64,000 nt of DNA from Amycolatopsis deserti (GTDB lineage: Bacteria > Actinomycetota > Actinomycetes > Mycobacteriales > Pseudonocardiaceae): assembly GCF_014653945.1 (NCBI RefSeq), contig NZ_BNAU01000002.1, forward strand, positions 124,001 through 188,000, written 5' to 3'. The translations under genes were made by a program, and so were the position numbers. The notes beneath the pieces are model-generated. The model made no database searches, was not told where the DNA came from, and was given only the letters and a program-made list of their open reading frames with translations. Every line of letters starts with the position of its first letter. Position 1 is the first letter of the stretch. Below, in pieces: positions 44,787 to 56,249 of the stretch.

Positions 44787-46196
44787 CTAGCCCCCGGCCC
44801 GCCGGTCCAGCTCCGCCAGGATCTCCGGCCCCAGCTGCGTCACGTCGCCCGCGCCCATGGTGACCAGCAGGTCACCGGGCTTGACCAGGTCGGCGGCCAG
44901 CGCCACGGCCCGGTCGAACGCCGGCTCGTAGTGCACCCCCGCCCCGGTGATCTTCTCCGCGATCAGCGCCCCGCTGACCCCCGGCTCCGGCTCCTCGCGA
45001 GCGCCGTACACGTCCAGCAGCACGACCTCGTCGGCCAGCCCGAGCGCCTCGGCGAACTCCGCGGCGAACAGCTTCGTGCGCGAGTACAGGTGCGGCTGGA
45101 ACACCACGACCACCCGGCCGCCGCCCGCCGCGTGCCGCACCGCCCGCAGCTGCGCGGCGACCTCCGTCGGGTGGTGCGCGTAGTCGTCGTAGACCCGCAC
45201 GTCGCCGGCGCGGCCCTTGAACTCGAACCGCCGCCGCACCCCGCCGAACGCGGCCAGCCCCTCGGCCAGCCCGTCCAGCGGCGCGCCCAGCTCCAGCCCC
45301 GCCAGCAACGCGGCGACCGCGTTGAAGGCCATGTGCTCGCCCGGCACCGCGACCCGCACTTCGGTCTCGGCGCCGTCCAGCGCGATCCGGATGACTCCGC
45401 CACCGTCGGCGGGCCGGTAGTCCAGCACCTGCGCGTCCCCGGCGGCGGTCACCGACCGGCCGTAGCGGCGCACCCGCACGCCCTCGGCCGCCGCGTGGTC
45501 GCCCAGCGCGTTCGCGGTCGCGTCGTCGGCGCACACGATCAGCAGCCCGCCCGGCTCGATCCGGCGCGTGAACTGGGTGAACACCGCGGTGTAGGCCTCG
45601 GCGGTGCCGTGGTGGTCGAGGTGGTCCGGCTCGACGTTGGTCACCACCGCCACCGACGGCGAGTAGCTCAGGAACGAGCCGTCGCTCTCGTCGGCCTCGG
45701 CGACGAACACCCCGCCCTCGCCGTGGTGCGCGTTCGCGCCGGACTCGTTGAGGTCACCGCCGATCGCGAACGACGGGTCCAGCCGGCAGTGCTGCAACGC
45801 CACCGTGAGCATCGACGTGGTCGACGTCTTGCCGTGCGTGCCCGCGATGCAGGCCACCCGGTGCCCGGCCATCAGCAGCGCCAGCGCCTGCGCGCGGTGC
45901 AGCACCGGGATGCCGCGTTCGCGGGCGGCCACCAGCTCCGGGTTGCTCTCCTTGATCGCGGTGGACACGACCACCGCGGACGGGCCGCCGGGCAGCGCGT
46001 CCAGGTTCTCCGGGCGCTGCCCGATGCCGATCTGCGCGCCCTGCGCGCGCAGCGTCAGGAACGCGCGGGAGTCCTTGGCGTCGGACCCGGACACCCGGGC
46101 GCCACGCGCCAGCAGGATCCGCGCGATGCCGCTCATGCCGGCACCACCGATCCCGATCAGGTGGGCCCGGCCCAGCTCGGCGGGAACGTCGCTCAC
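44787..46196 (-). CDS. murC: UDP-N-acetylmuramate-L-alanine ligase
   Basis: 469 residues, adds L-Ala to UDP-MurNAc. Rossmann start [26 protein letters not shown]-loop [18 protein letters not shown], central [33 protein letters not shown] and C-terminal [29 protein letters not shown] are all intact. GTG at 46196 overlaps the murG stop (GTGA). Member of the tightly packed mur operon. Confidence 0.96.
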   Translation of the reverse strand: MSDVPAELGRAHLIGIGGAGMSGIARILLARGARVSGSDAKDSRAFLTLRAQGAQIGIGQRPENLDALPGGPSAVVVSTAIKESNPELVAARERGIPVLHRAQALALLMAGHRVACIAGTHGKTSTTSMLTVALQHCRLDPSFAIGGDLNESGANAHHGEGGVFVAEADESDGSFLSYSPSVAVVTNVEPDHLDHHGTAEAYTAVFTQFTRRIEPGGLLIVCADDATANALGDHAAAEGVRVRRYGRSVTAAGDAQVLDYRPADGGGVIRIALDGAETEVRVAVPGEHMAFNAVAALLAGLELGAPLDGLAEGLAAFGGVRRRFEFKGRAGDVRVYDDYAHHPTEVAAQLRAVRHAAGGGRVVVVFQPHLYSRTKLFAAEFAEALGLADEVVLLDVYGAREEPEPGVSGALIAEKITGAGVHYEPAFDRAVALAADLVKPGDLLVTMGAGDVTQLGPEILAELDRRAGG

Positions 46197-47296
46197 TTTC
46201 CGCACACCTCCAGGACGATGCGCGCCAGCACCTCGTCGGCCTCGCGGTGGCCCAGCCCGACCGCCGCGGCCCCCATCTTCGCGACCCGGGCGGGGTCGGT
46301 GACCAGCGGGATCACCAGCTCGGCGACCTTGGCCGGGCTCAGGTCCGCGTCGGCGACCATCAGCGCCGCCCCGGCGTCGACCGCGGGCCGGGCGTTGATC
46401 GCCTGCTCGCCGTTGCCGTGCGGCAGCGGCACGAACACCGCGGGCAGCCCGACCGCGGACACCTCGGCCGCGGTCATCGCGCCCGACCGGCACAGCACCA
46501 CGTCGGCCGCCGCGTAGGCCAGGTCCATCCGCTCCAGGTAGGGCACCGGCACGTACGGCGGGCGGCCCGGGAACTCCTGCACCACCAGGCTGTTCTTCGG
46601 GCCGTGCGCGTGCAGCACGCCGATCCCGGCGTCGGCCAGCTCCTTGGCCGCGCCGGACACCGCGTTGTTGATCGACTGGGCGCCCTGCGAACCGCCGAAC
46701 ACCAGCAGCGTCGGCGCGTCCGGGTCGAGCCCGAAGTGCGCGCGGGCCTCCGCGCGCAGCGCCGCGCGGTCCAGGGACGTGATCGAGCGCCGCAGCGGGA
46801 TGCCGACGACCTCCGCGCTGGGCAGGGGCGTGCCGGGCACCGCGACCGCGACCCGCTTCGCGAACCGAGCCCCGACCCGGTTCGCCAGACCCGGCGACTG
46901 GTTGGCCTCGTGCACCACGATCGGCACCCGGCCGCGCGCGGCGAAGTACGCCGGCAGCGACACGTACCCGCCGAACCCGACCACGACGTCCGCGCCGACC
47001 CGGTCCAGGATCGCGCGGGTCTGCTTGACCGAGTCCCGGATCTTCAGCGGCAGCCGCAGCAGGTCGGTGGTCGGTTTGCGCGGCAGCGGCACCGGCGGGA
47101 TCAGCTCCAGCGGGTAGCCGCGCGCCGGGACCAGCTTGTTCTCCAGCCCCCGGGACGTGCCCAGTGCGACCACCGTGGCGTCCGGCCGCAGCCGCCGCAC
47201 GGCGTCGGCCAGCGCCAGCGCGGGTTCGATGTGTCCGGCCGTGCCGCCGCCCGCCACCACCACGGTGGGAGCCACTCCGGTAACCGCCTTGCTCAC
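46193..47296 (-). CDS. murG: MurG lipid II synthase (UDP-GlcNAc transferase)
   Basis: 367 residues, GT28 enzyme that adds GlcNAc to lipid I on the inner membrane face. Glycine loop [20 protein letters not shown], second loop [31 protein letters not shown] and donor-domain [17 protein letters not shown] plus [31 protein letters not shown] start; 3' end overlaps murC. ftsW ends 6 bp upstream. Confidence 0.96.
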   Translation of the reverse strand: MSKAVTGVAPTVVVAGGGTAGHIEPALALADAVRRLRPDATVVALGTSRGLENKLVPARGYPLELIPPVPLPRKPTTDLLRLPLKIRDSVKQTRAILDRVGADVVVGFGGYVSLPAYFAARGRVPIVVHEANQSPGLANRVGARFAKRVAVAVPGTPLPSAEVVGIPLRRSITSLDRAALRAEARAHFGLDPDAPTLLVFGGSQGAQSINNAVSGAAKELADAGIGVLHAHGPKNSLVVQEFPGRPPYVPVPYLERMDLAYAAADVVLCRSGAMTAAEVSAVGLPAVFVPLPHGNGEQAINARPAVDAGAALMVADADLSPAKVAELVIPLVTDPARVAKMGAAAVGLGHREADEVLARIVLEVCGK

Positions 47297-47302
47297 TTGC
47301 TC

Positions 47303-48724
47303 CTACGTCCCTCTCCGCACTGAACTTCCCCGTCTGCCCGGCGCCGCGCGCCGGCGCTCGGGCGCCTGCGCCGATCGTGCCCCGCGGGCCGAGGGCCGGT
47401 CACCGCGGGGTGCCGCACGGCCGCTGCCCCGCCGCCGCGTCGGCGGCCGGTACACCTCGGGAGCCGGCAGGCGCAGGAGACGGCCGAACTTACCCGGTCC
47501 CTGCGACCGCAGCGCCGCGACCGACTCCGGCTCGTGCCGGGCGGCGTTGGCGAGCAGGCCCATCAGGAACATGGTGACCCAGATCGACGTGCCGCCCGCC
47601 GAGATCAGCGGCAGCGTCACACCGGTGACCGGCAGCAGCCCGACGACGTAGCCGATGTTGATCCCGGCCTGGGACACCGTGAACACCGTCAGCGTGCCGG
47701 AGGTGATCCGGATCCACGGGTCCAGGTTACGCATGGCGATGCGCAGGCCCACGATGGCGAGCCCGACGAACAGGCCGATCACCACGATGCAGCCGATGAA
47801 CCCGAGCTCCTCGCCGATCACCGCGAAGATGAAGTCGTTCTGCACGTTGGGCAGGTAGGACCACTTCGACGGGCCCTGCCCGAGCCCCTTGCCGAACAGC
47901 CCGCCGTCGGCCAGCGCGTACTTGGCCTGCGTCGCCTGGTAGGCGGCGCCGCTGGTGTCCGAGCCGGGCGAGAGGAACGACATGACCCGCGACATGCGGT
48001 AGGACGCGGTCAGCGCCAGCACCACGGCCCCGGCCACGCCACCGGCGAGGATCACCGCGAACAGCCGTTTCGGCGCGCCGGCGAACCACAGCAGCGACAT
48101 CAGCACCACGCCGAGCGTGATCGTGCCGGACAGGTTCGGCTGCGCCATGACCAGCGCGAACATCAGCAGCGCGACCGGCACCACGGGCACCATCAGGTGC
48201 CGCCACTGGTGCAGCACGTGGTACTTGGTGACCAGCACGTGCGCGCCCCACAGCGCGAACGCGACCTTGGTGAACTCGACCGGCTGCACCGAGAAGCCGC
48301 CGAGGGCGAACCACCGCTGGGCGCCACCGCCGGCCGAACCGAGCGGCGTCAGCACCAGCGCCAGCATCGCCAGGCACACCACCACGGCCATCGAGGACAG
48401 CGCGCGGGTCCGCTTCAGCGGCATCCGCAGCGCCACCCAGAACACCACCGAGCCGGTGAGCACGAAGACCAGGTGCTTCTTGAACAGCGAGTACACGCCG
48501 GAGCCGGTGTCCGGGTCGACCGAGGCGACCGAGGAGGCCGACAGCACCATCACGATGCCGATCGAGGTGAGCAGGCCGGTCAGGGCCAGCACCAGGTGGA
48601 AGTCGGCGAGCGGGCGCGACAGCCACGCGGTCAGCGCGGTGAACGTGGCGCGCGCCGGGCTCTGCCGGTCCCGCCTGCGCGGCTCGCGGTCCTGCTTCTG
48701 GTCCGGCTCCTCAACGACCGTCAT
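47303..48724 (-). CDS. ftsW: SEDS peptidoglycan polymerase FtsW
   Basis: 473 residues, about 10 transmembrane helices, polymerises lipid II at the septum together with FtsI. Conserved SEDS parts: [55 protein letters not shown] (with the catalytic-loop Glu) and [32 protein letters not shown]. The C-terminal 60 residues are Arg-rich and disordered. Starts at 48724, overlapping murD by 14 bp. Confidence 0.94.
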   Translation of the reverse strand: MTVVEEPDQKQDREPRRRDRQSPARATFTALTAWLSRPLADFHLVLALTGLLTSIGIVMVLSASSVASVDPDTGSGVYSLFKKHLVFVLTGSVVFWVALRMPLKRTRALSSMAVVVCLAMLALVLTPLGSAGGGAQRWFALGGFSVQPVEFTKVAFALWGAHVLVTKYHVLHQWRHLMVPVVPVALLMFALVMAQPNLSGTITLGVVLMSLLWFAGAPKRLFAVILAGGVAGAVVLALTASYRMSRVMSFLSPGSDTSGAAYQATQAKYALADGGLFGKGLGQGPSKWSYLPNVQNDFIFAVIGEELGFIGCIVVIGLFVGLAIVGLRIAMRNLDPWIRITSGTLTVFTVSQAGINIGYVVGLLPVTGVTLPLISAGGTSIWVTMFLMGLLANAARHEPESVAALRSQGPGKFGRLLRLPAPEVYRPPTRRRGSGRAAPRGDRPSARGARSAQAPERRRAAPGRRGSSVRRGT

Positions 48725-50105
48725 CGGCAGACCCCGTCGCACGGGCCAGGACCGCGTCGGCGAAGGCGTCGCCCCGGTGGGCGTAGTTGCGGAACATGTC
48801 CAGGGACGCCCCGGCCGGCGCCAGCAGCACCACGTCACCGGGCTGGGCCAGGTCACTGGCCACCGAGACCGCCTCGTTCATGGCCTCATCGTCACCCGAA
48901 GCGACCCGATGGACGGGGACATCCGGCGCGTGTCGCGCGAGAGCGGCCGCGATCACCGGGGCGTCGGCGCCCATCAGCACCGCGCCCCGCAGGCGTCCGG
49001 CGACCGCCTCGACCAGCTCGTCGACCGCGGCTCCCTTGAGCTGCCCGCCGGCGATCCACACCACGCTGGAGTGCGCGAGCAGCGACCCGGCGGCGGCGTG
49101 CGGGTTGGTGGCCTTGGAGTCGTTGACGTAGCGGACCCCGCCGAACTCGCCCACCTCGACCGCGCGGTGCGCGCCGGGCTGGAACTCGCGCAGGCCCTTC
49201 GCGACGCCGCCGGGGTCGATGCCGTAGGCGCGGGCCAGGGCGGCCGCGGCGAGGGCGTTGGCCAGGTTGTGCGGTCCGGTCGGGCGCACCTCCGTCGCGG
49301 AGATCAGCTCCTCGGCGGAGTGCTGCGGGTCCGGGCCGTAGGCGCGGTCGATCAGCAGGTCCTCGACCAGGCCCAGCTCGCCGGGGCGCGGGGTGTCCAG
49401 GCGGAACCCGACCCGCTTCGCCCCGGCGGGCGCGTACTCGCCGGCCAGCCGCACCGACCACGGGTCGTCGGCGTTGTGCACGACGACGTTCGAGTGCGCG
49501 TGGATGGTGCCCTTGGCGGCCGCGTAGGACTCCATCGAGCCGTGCCAGTCCAGGTGGTCCTCGGCGAGGTTGAGCACCACCGAGGCGTGCGGGGCCAGCG
49601 TGGAGGACCAGTGCAGCTGGAAGCTGGACAGCTCCACGGCCAGCACCTCGTAGCCCTCAAAGACCGCGTCCAGCACCGGCAGGCCGATGTTGCCGCAGGC
49701 CAGCGCGTGCGCCCCGCCCGCACGCAGCATCGACTCCAGCATGCCGACGGTGGTGGTCTTGCCGTTGGTGCCGGTGACCGCGAGCCAGGTGGCCGGGTTC
49801 GGCAGGTCGCGGGAGGCGCGCCAGGCCAGCTCGACGTCGCCGATCACCTCGACGCCGGCGGCGGCCGAGGCGACCAGCAGCGGCGCGGTCGGCCGCCAGC
49901 CGGGGCTGGTGACCACCAGGTCGGTCCCGGCCGGGGGTTCGGTCAGGCCGGGCACCAGCTCGGCGCCCAGGCCGTCCAGCTCGGCCAGCCGCTCGGCGTT
50001 GCCGTCGGTCACCGTGACCCGGGCGCCGCGCTCGGTCAGGGCCCGCACCGCCGAGCGCCCGGTGACCCCGGCACCGGCGACGAGCACGTTCCGTCCGGCG
50101 AACAC
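48711..50105 (-). CDS. murD: UDP-MurNAc-L-alanine-D-glutamate ligase
   Basis: 464 residues, third mur ligase. N-domain NVLVAGAGVTGRSAVRALTERGARVTVTDG, P-loop LAVTGTNGKTTTVGMLESML, LNLAEDHLDWHGSMESYAAAKG and C-domain YVNDSKATNPHAAAGSL are complete. The GTG at 50105 lies 2 nt beyond the mraY stop with GGAGG 6 nt before it, which excludes the longer upstream frame. Confidence 0.95.
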   Translation of the reverse strand: MFAGRNVLVAGAGVTGRSAVRALTERGARVTVTDGNAERLAELDGLGAELVPGLTEPPAGTDLVVTSPGWRPTAPLLVASAAAGVEVIGDVELAWRASRDLPNPATWLAVTGTNGKTTTVGMLESMLRAGGAHALACGNIGLPVLDAVFEGYEVLAVELSSFQLHWSSTLAPHASVVLNLAEDHLDWHGSMESYAAAKGTIHAHSNVVVHNADDPWSVRLAGEYAPAGAKRVGFRLDTPRPGELGLVEDLLIDRAYGPDPQHSAEELISATEVRPTGPHNLANALAAAALARAYGIDPGGVAKGLREFQPGAHRAVEVGEFGGVRYVNDSKATNPHAAAGSLLAHSSVVWIAGGQLKGAAVDELVEAVAGRLRGAVLMGADAPVIAAALARHAPDVPVHRVASGDDEAMNEAVSVASDLAQPGDVVLLAPAGASLDMFRNYAHRGDAFADAVLARATGSADDGR

Positions 50106-50107
50106 CT

Positions 50108-51196
50108 CTAGCCTCCCGCGCCCAGCTGTTCGGAGTAGAAGAGGCCGAGGCCGAACATGCAGCAGATGGCCGCCAGCAGCCAGAACCGGATGATCACCGT
50201 GGTTTCGGCCCAGCCGGCCAGCTCGAAGTGGTGGTGGAACGGGGCCATCCGGAACAGGCGGCGCCGCGTCGTGCGGAACACTGCGATCTGCAGCACCACC
50301 GAGATCATCTCGACCATGAACAGGCCGCCGATGACGATGGCGAGCAGCTCGGTGCGGGTGGTGATGGACAGGCCGGCGACCAGGCCGCCCAGCGCCAGCG
50401 AACCGGTGTCGCCCATGAAGATCTTCGCCGGGGCCGCGTTCCACCACAGGAACCCGATGCACGCGCCGGCCGCGGCGGCCGCGACCACCGCCAGGTCCAG
50501 CGGGTCACGCACGTCGTAGCAGGCCGCCTGCGGGGTCACCACGCAGGACAGGCGGGCCTGCCAGAACGCGATCACCACGTAGGTCGCGAGCACCATCGCC
50601 GAGGTGCCGCCGGCCAGGCCGTCCAGGCCGTCGGTGAAGTTCACCGCGTTCGACCAGCCGGAGATGACCACGTAGCAGAAGATCACGAAGATCACCGCGG
50701 GGAAGGTGATCAGCGCGAGGTCGCGCACGTAGCTGAGGTTGCGCGAGGCCGGGGTGAGGCCGTAGCGGTCGGCGAACTGCAGCGCCAGGATGCCGAACGC
50801 GACCGCGACCACCAGCTGGCCGACCAGCTTCGCGGTCTTGTTCAGGCCCAGGTTGCGCTGCTTGCGGATCTTGATGAAGTCGTCGAGGAACCCGACCACG
50901 CCCAGGCCCACCGCGAGGAACAGCACCAGCAGGCCGGAGGCGGACGGGCCGTCGTCGGCCGAGCTGCCCGAGCCGATCCAGTTCATCAGGTGCGCGGCGA
51001 AGTAGCCGACCACCATCGCGATGATGATCGCGACCCCGCCCATCGTGGGCGTGCCGCGCTTGGACTTGTGGCCCTGCGGGCCCTCCTCGCGGATCTCCTG
51101 GCCGAAGCCCTGCCGGGAGAAGACCCGGATGAGGTAGGGCGTGAGCAGGATGGAGACCAGGAGACCGATCGCGGCCGCGATCAGAATGCTGATCAC
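50108..51196 (-). CDS. mraY: Phospho-MurNAc-pentapeptide translocase MraY
   Basis: 362 residues, about 10 transmembrane helices, makes lipid I from UDP-MurNAc-pentapeptide and undecaprenyl phosphate. Conserved loops: [41 protein letters not shown] (Asp-Asp), [18 protein letters not shown] and [19 protein letters not shown]-terminal [19 protein letters not shown] at 51196 overlaps the murF stop (GTGA). Confidence 0.97.
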   Translation of the reverse strand: MISILIAAAIGLLVSILLTPYLIRVFSRQGFGQEIREEGPQGHKSKRGTPTMGGVAIIIAMVVGYFAAHLMNWIGSGSSADDGPSASGLLVLFLAVGLGVVGFLDDFIKIRKQRNLGLNKTAKLVGQLVVAVAFGILALQFADRYGLTPASRNLSYVRDLALITFPAVIFVIFCYVVISGWSNAVNFTDGLDGLAGGTSAMVLATYVVIAFWQARLSCVVTPQAACYDVRDPLDLAVVAAAAAGACIGFLWWNAAPAKIFMGDTGSLALGGLVAGLSITTRTELLAIVIGGLFMVEMISVVLQIAVFRTTRRRLFRMAPFHHHFELAGWAETTVIIRFWLLAAICCMFGLGLFYSEQLGAGG

Positions 51197-52662
51197 GCAA
51201 CACCTTCCTTGAGCAGTGCGTCAGCGACGAGCCAGAGCTCGGCGACCTTCGAAGCCTTCACCAGCACGACGTCACCGGGTTCCAGCTGCTCGCGCAGGAG
51301 GGCGATCGCGGCGTCGGCGTCGGGCACCAGCACGGACTCCTCGCCCCACGAACCCTCGTGGCTGGCGCCCTGGTGCATCGCGGCGGCCTCCTCGCCGACC
51401 ACCACGAGCCTGCTGATGTTGAGCCGGACCGCGAGGCGGCCGATCTCGTCGTGCGCGGACACGCTATCGGCACCGAGTTCGCCCATCACACCGAGGACCG
51501 CCCAGGACCGCTTCCCGCGGCTGGCCGAGGCCAGGGTCTTGAGCGCGGCGCGCATCGACTCCGGGTTGGCGTTGTAGGAGTCGTTCATCACCACGACGCC
51601 GTCCGCCCTGGTGGTGACCTCCATGCGGCGCGCGGAACGGCGCTGCGCGGCTGACAGGCGCTGCGCGACCTCCTCGACGCTCGCGCCCAGCTCCAGCGCG
51701 ATCGCGGCGGCCGTCAGGGCGTTGCCCACGTGGTGCTCGCCGTACAGCGACAGCTTCACCGGCGCCTGCCCGGCCGGGGTGATCAGCCGGAAGGAGGCGC
51801 GGGCCTGCTCGTCGAGGGTCATGTCCTCGGCGCGCACCTGCGCGTCCGGGTGCTCGCCGACGCCGACGATCCGCGCCGTGGTCCGGCTCGCCATCGCCGC
51901 GACCAGCGGGTCGTCCAGGTTCAGGACCGCGACCCCGCCCTCGTCGGCCGACGGCAGCGCCTCGACCAGCTCGCCCTTGGTCTTGGCGATGCCCTCGCGC
52001 GAGCCGAACTCGCCGACGTGCGCGCTGCCGACGTTGAGCACGGCGCCGATGCGCGGCGGGGCGATCTCCGCCAGGTGCGCGATGTGGCCCGGGCCGCGGG
52101 CGGACATCTCCAGCACCAGGTGGCGGGTGTTCTCGTCGGCGCGCAGGGCCGTCCACGGGTGGCCCAGCTCGTTGTTGAACGACCCGGGCGGCGCGACCGT
52201 CGGGCCCATCGGCTCGAGCAGCTGCGCGATCAGGTCCTTGGTGGAGGTCTTGCCGGACGAGCCGGTCACCCCGACCACGATGAGCCCGCCGCGGGACAGC
52301 TCGATCACCACGTGCCGGGCCAGCTTCGCCAGCGCGGCCAGCACCGCGGCGCCGGAACCGTCCTTGTCGCCGGTCAGCGCGAGCGCGCGCTCGTGCGCCT
52401 GGCCGGGCGGCAGCGGCGGCACGATCACCGCGGGCGCGTCCACCTCGCGGGCGGCCAGCACCCCGGCGGCGCCGCTCTCCACCGCCTTGGCGGCGAAGGC
52501 GTGCCCGTCGACCTTCTCCCCCGGCAGGGCCACGAACAGCCCGCCCGGGGTGAGGCGGCGCGAGTCGAACTCGACGCTGCCGGTGACCGTCTCACGTCCG
52601 TCGGTGCGGTGCAGCCGCCCGCCGGTGATGGCGGCGATCTGCTCCAGGGTCAGCGGGATCAA
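51193..52662 (-). CDS. murF: MurF D-Ala-D-Ala adding ligase
   Basis: 489 residues, completes the UDP-MurNAc-pentapeptide. P-loop [76 protein letters not shown] and C-domain [26 protein letters not shown] start at 52662 overlaps the murE stop (TTGA). The downstream gene mraY overlaps by 4 bp. Confidence 0.96.
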   Translation of the reverse strand: MIPLTLEQIAAITGGRLHRTDGRETVTGSVEFDSRRLTPGGLFVALPGEKVDGHAFAAKAVESGAAGVLAAREVDAPAVIVPPLPPGQAHERALALTGDKDGSGAAVLAALAKLARHVVIELSRGGLIVVGVTGSSGKTSTKDLIAQLLEPMGPTVAPPGSFNNELGHPWTALRADENTRHLVLEMSARGPGHIAHLAEIAPPRIGAVLNVGSAHVGEFGSREGIAKTKGELVEALPSADEGGVAVLNLDDPLVAAMASRTTARIVGVGEHPDAQVRAEDMTLDEQARASFRLITPAGQAPVKLSLYGEHHVGNALTAAAIALELGASVEEVAQRLSAAQRRSARRMEVTTRADGVVVMNDSYNANPESMRAALKTLASASRGKRSWAVLGVMGELGADSVSAHDEIGRLAVRLNISRLVVVGEEAAAMHQGASHEGSWGEESVLVPDADAAIALLREQLEPGDVVLVKASKVAELWLVADALLKEGVA

Positions 52663-54248
52663 CGGGTCTCCTGGTTCTCTTCGAGCCGGTGCCGGATCGC
52701 CGCCGCCAGCTCGTCGCGGTCGGAGAAGGGGTGCACGACGCCCGCGGCCTCCTGGCCGGTCTCGTGGCCCTTCCCCGCGATCAGCACGACGTCCCCGGCG
52801 CGGGCCAGCCCGACCGCCTGGACGATCGCCTCGCGCCGGTCGCCGATCTCCAGCACCTCACCGGCGTCCGGACCGGCGGCACGGGCCCCGGTCAGCATCG
52901 CGGCGCGGATCGCGGCCGGGTCCTCCGACCGCGGGTTGTCGTCGGTGACGATGAGGACGTCGCTGCGCTTGGCGGCGGCCTCGCCCATCATCGGGCGCTT
53001 CGCGGTGTCCCGGTCGCCGCCGCAGCCCAGGACGGTGATGATCCGCCCCTCGGTGCGGGCGCGCAGCGCGTCCAGCGCCTGGGCGACCGCGGCCGGCTTG
53101 TGCGCGTAGTCGACGACCGCGGTGAAGTCCTGGCCCAGGTACACCCGCTCCATCCGGCCGGGGACCTCGACGTGCGCCAGGCCGGTGACGGTCTCCTCCA
53201 GCGTGAGGCCGCAGGTCTCCAGGATCGCCGCGGCGAGCAGCGCGTTGGCGATGTTGAACGTGCCCGGCAGCGGCAGCGTGGCCCGCGCGGTGCGCCCGGA
53301 CGGCGAGTGCAGCGTGAAGCTCTGCTCCCCGCTAGCCGTGGTGGCGAAGTCGGTGGCGGTCCAGCTCGCGTCCACGCCCGGCTCGGTGGTCACGGTGATC
53401 GTGTGCGGCGTGACCAGCGCCTGGCCCCAGGCGGTGTCGATGCACACCACCTCGGTGGTGGAACGGCCGTCGAACAGCAGCGACTTGGCGGCGAAGTACT
53501 CCTCCATGTCGCGGTGGAAGTCCAGGTGGTCCTGGGAGAGGTTGGTGAACGCGCCGACCGCGAACCGGGTGCCGTTGACCCGGCCCAGCGCGAGCGCGTG
53601 GCTGGAGACCTCCATCGGCACGTGCGTGACGCCCTGCTCGACCATCACCGCGAGCAGCGCCTGCAGGTCGGGCGCCTCGGGCGTGGTGAACGCGCTGGCC
53701 AGCCGCTCGCCGGCGATGCGGGTCTCGATCGTGCCGATCAGGCCGGTGACGTGCCCGGCGGCGCGCAGGCCCGACTCGACCAGGTAGGTGGTGGTGGTCT
53801 TGCCGGAGGTGCCGGTGATGCCGAGCACGGCCAGCTCCAGCGACGGCTCGCCGTAGATCCAGGCGGCCATCGAGCCGAGCACCCCGCGCGGGTCCGGGTG
53901 CACCAGCACCGGGACGCCCGCCTCACGCAGCGCCGGCCGGTCCGCGCCCGCCTCGTCGGTGAGCACCGCCGCCGCCCCGGCGGCGATGGCCTCCGCGGCG
54001 AAGTCGGCCCCGTGCGCCCGCGCGCCCGGCAGCGCGGCGAACAGGTCGCCGGGCAGGACGTGCTGAGCCCGCAGGGTGGCCCCCGTGACGACCGTGTCGC
54101 CGGGCCAGTGCGGCTCGCCGACCAGGCGCGCGTCCGCGCGCGCGACCAACGTGGTGAGCGGGACCGGCTCGATGCGGGTCGGCCGTGGCGGCGCCACCGC
54201 CGCCTTCACCGGGCTGTCCGGTACCCGCCCCTTCGCTTCCTGCGACAT
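52659..54248 (-). CDS. murE: MurE UDP-MurNAc-tripeptide synthetase
   Basis: 529 residues from the ATG at 54248 (GGAAG 7 nt upstream); a GTG ten codons earlier lacks a ribosome site. P-loop GITGTSGKTTTTYLVESGLR, HVPMEVSSHALALGRVNGTRFAVGAFTNLSQDHLDFHRDMEEYF and the DDNPRSEDP motif, whose DNPR predicts meso-diaminopimelate as third residue, as expected for mycolata-type walls. The 30-residue N-terminal extension is Lys/Pro-rich. Confidence 0.95.
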   Translation of the reverse strand: MSQEAKGRVPDSPVKAAVAPPRPTRIEPVPLTTLVARADARLVGEPHWPGDTVVTGATLRAQHVLPGDLFAALPGARAHGADFAAEAIAAGAAAVLTDEAGADRPALREAGVPVLVHPDPRGVLGSMAAWIYGEPSLELAVLGITGTSGKTTTTYLVESGLRAAGHVTGLIGTIETRIAGERLASAFTTPEAPDLQALLAVMVEQGVTHVPMEVSSHALALGRVNGTRFAVGAFTNLSQDHLDFHRDMEEYFAAKSLLFDGRSTTEVVCIDTAWGQALVTPHTITVTTEPGVDASWTATDFATTASGEQSFTLHSPSGRTARATLPLPGTFNIANALLAAAILETCGLTLEETVTGLAHVEVPGRMERVYLGQDFTAVVDYAHKPAAVAQALDALRARTEGRIITVLGCGGDRDTAKRPMMGEAAAKRSDVLIVTDDNPRSEDPAAIRAAMLTGARAAGPDAGEVLEIGDRREAIVQAVGLARAGDVVLIAGKGHETGQEAAGVVHPFSDRDELAAAIRHRLEENQETR

Positions 54249-54359
54249 GGTGCTGCTTCCAGACGCTTCCACCGACACAGCACGGAAGGTTACCGAGCCG
54301 GGATTCCCCCCTTGCGGGCCGGTACTCCTAGCGAGTTTGTCTCGATTGGACAGCGGTCG

Positions 54360-56249
54360 CTACGGCAACACCAGCGGCACGTACGGCGCCGCACCGTCGG
54401 ACAGCGGGATCTGGAACCGCTGCGTCAGGTACGACGCGATGTCGTGGAACAGCGGCGCCGCCGAGTGGCCCGCGGGCAGCGTGGTGTCCGGGGCGTCCAG
54501 CCGGATGCCCACCACGAACCGCGGGTTGTCCGCGGGCAGGATCCCGGCGAAGGTGATGTTGTACAGGCTGTCGCTGTACGCGCCGGTCGCCGGGTTGACC
54601 TGCTGGCCGGTGCCGGTCTTGCCGGAGATCTGGTAGCCCTCCAGCGCCGCGGTCGGCGCCGTCCCGCTGTTGCCGTTCTTCCCGGTCTGGGTGACCGCCC
54701 GCATCATGTTCCGCACCGTCGTCGCGGTCTGCGGGCTGACCACCTGCGTCGTCTGCGGCGCCGCCTTGGGCACCACGGTGCCGTCCGGGCGGATCTCCTC
54801 CTTGACGATGCTCGGCTGCACCCGCAGGCCGTTGTTCGCGATCGCCTGGTACATCGCGGTCATCTGCACCACGGTCATCGACAGGCCCTGCCCGATCGGC
54901 AGGTTGCCGAACGTGGTGCCGGTCCAGGTGTTGCGCGGCGGCACGAACCCGCGGCTCTCCCCGGACAGGCCCAGCCCGGCGCTCTGCCCGACGCCGAAGC
55001 GCTTGAGGTAGTCCAGGTACTTGTCCGGGCCGAGCTGCTGGGCCAGCAGCAGCGTGCCGACGTTGGAGGACTTCGCGAAGATGCCGGTGACCGAGTAGTT
55101 CTGCGTGCCGTGCACCCACGCGTCGTGCACCGTGTGGTCGGCGACCTTCAGCGTGCCGGGCACCTGCAGCACCGACTCGGGCGTCACCAGGCCCTGGTCG
55201 ATCGCCGCGGTGGCGGTCACGATCTTGTTCACCGACCCCGGCTCGAACGGCGTGGACACCGCCTGCAGGTCCATCAGCGACTGCGTGTAGGTCTTGTTGT
55301 CGTAGGGGTCGAACGTCGAGTCGTCGGCGATGGCGTAGATCTCGCCGGTCTTGGCGTCCATCACGACCGCGCTGGCGCCCTTGGCGTGCGACTGCCGCAC
55401 GTAGTCGGCCAGCGCGTTCTGCAGGAAGTACTGCGTGTCCGAGTCCAGCGTGAGCACGACGTCGTTGCCCGGGGTGGCGGGCTGCACGTCCCGCTCGGTG
55501 CCCGGGATGATCACGTTGTCGTTGCCTTGCTTGGTGTCGGCGACGTAGCGGCCCGGCTGGCCGGCCAGGTCGGCGTTGAGCGTGTACTCCAGCCCGGCCA
55601 GGCCCTGCAGGCTGTGCTTGGACACATCCGGGTCGTCCATGCGCCAGTTCGCCAGCCCGACGACGTTGGAGGCCAGCGTGTCGCCCGGGTACTCGCGGGC
55701 GGCCCGCACCTCGGCGCCGATCTCCGGGAACGCGGTGGTGATCTCCTCGGCGATCGACGGTTCGACCCCGTCCACCAGGTAGGTGAACGACGTGGTCTTG
55801 CGGAAGTCGGCGAGCAGCTCGGCCTCGGTGACCCGGCCGGGCAGCTTGGCGGCGATGAACTTCGCCGCGTCCGCCGCGCGCGTCTCGTAGTTCTGGCCCC
55901 CCGCCGGGTTCTTCGCCGCGACCTCGTCCCACGCCTTGCGCATCGCGCGCAGGTTCACCGACAGCGCGCGGGTCTCCACGGTGAAGGCCAGCTTGACGTT
56001 GTTGCGGTCCACAATGGACCCGCGCTTGGCCGGGATCGGGATCGTGGTGCTGCGCTGGCTCTCCGCCTTCGCCGACAGGGCCGCCGCCTGGAAGCCCTGG
56101 ACCTGCACGAGCTTGAGCCCGGCCAGCACCAGCACCGCGACGAGCACCACGCGCACCCCGACGTAGCGCCCCTTGCCGGTGGCGGCGTTGGGCTGGCCGG
56201 CCACCTGGCGCATCCGGGCGCCGTAGCTGCGGCGTCCCGGCCGCGCCAT
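54360..56249 (-). CDS. ftsI: Septal class B penicillin-binding protein FtsI (PBP3)
   Basis: 629 residues. N-terminal anchor (GVRVVLVAVLVLAGLKLVQV), PBP dimerisation domain (RGSIVDRNNVKLAFTVETRALSVN) and transpeptidase domain with SxxK in FEPGSVNKIVTATAAID, SSN in FAKSSNVGTLLLAQQLG and KTG in ISGKTGTGQQVNPATGAY. It crosslinks septal peptidoglycan with FtsW. The ATG at 56249 overlaps the ftsL stop (TGATG); a GTG one codon earlier is an alternative. Confidence 0.95.
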   Translation of the reverse strand: MARPGRRSYGARMRQVAGQPNAATGKGRYVGVRVVLVAVLVLAGLKLVQVQGFQAAALSAKAESQRSTTIPIPAKRGSIVDRNNVKLAFTVETRALSVNLRAMRKAWDEVAAKNPAGGQNYETRAADAAKFIAAKLPGRVTEAELLADFRKTTSFTYLVDGVEPSIAEEITTAFPEIGAEVRAAREYPGDTLASNVVGLANWRMDDPDVSKHSLQGLAGLEYTLNADLAGQPGRYVADTKQGNDNVIIPGTERDVQPATPGNDVVLTLDSDTQYFLQNALADYVRQSHAKGASAVVMDAKTGEIYAIADDSTFDPYDNKTYTQSLMDLQAVSTPFEPGSVNKIVTATAAIDQGLVTPESVLQVPGTLKVADHTVHDAWVHGTQNYSVTGIFAKSSNVGTLLLAQQLGPDKYLDYLKRFGVGQSAGLGLSGESRGFVPPRNTWTGTTFGNLPIGQGLSMTVVQMTAMYQAIANNGLRVQPSIVKEEIRPDGTVVPKAAPQTTQVVSPQTATTVRNMMRAVTQTGKNGNSGTAPTAALEGYQISGKTGTGQQVNPATGAYSDSLYNITFAGILPADNPRFVVGIRLDAPDTTLPAGHSAAPLFHDIASYLTQRFQIPLSDGAAPYVPLVLP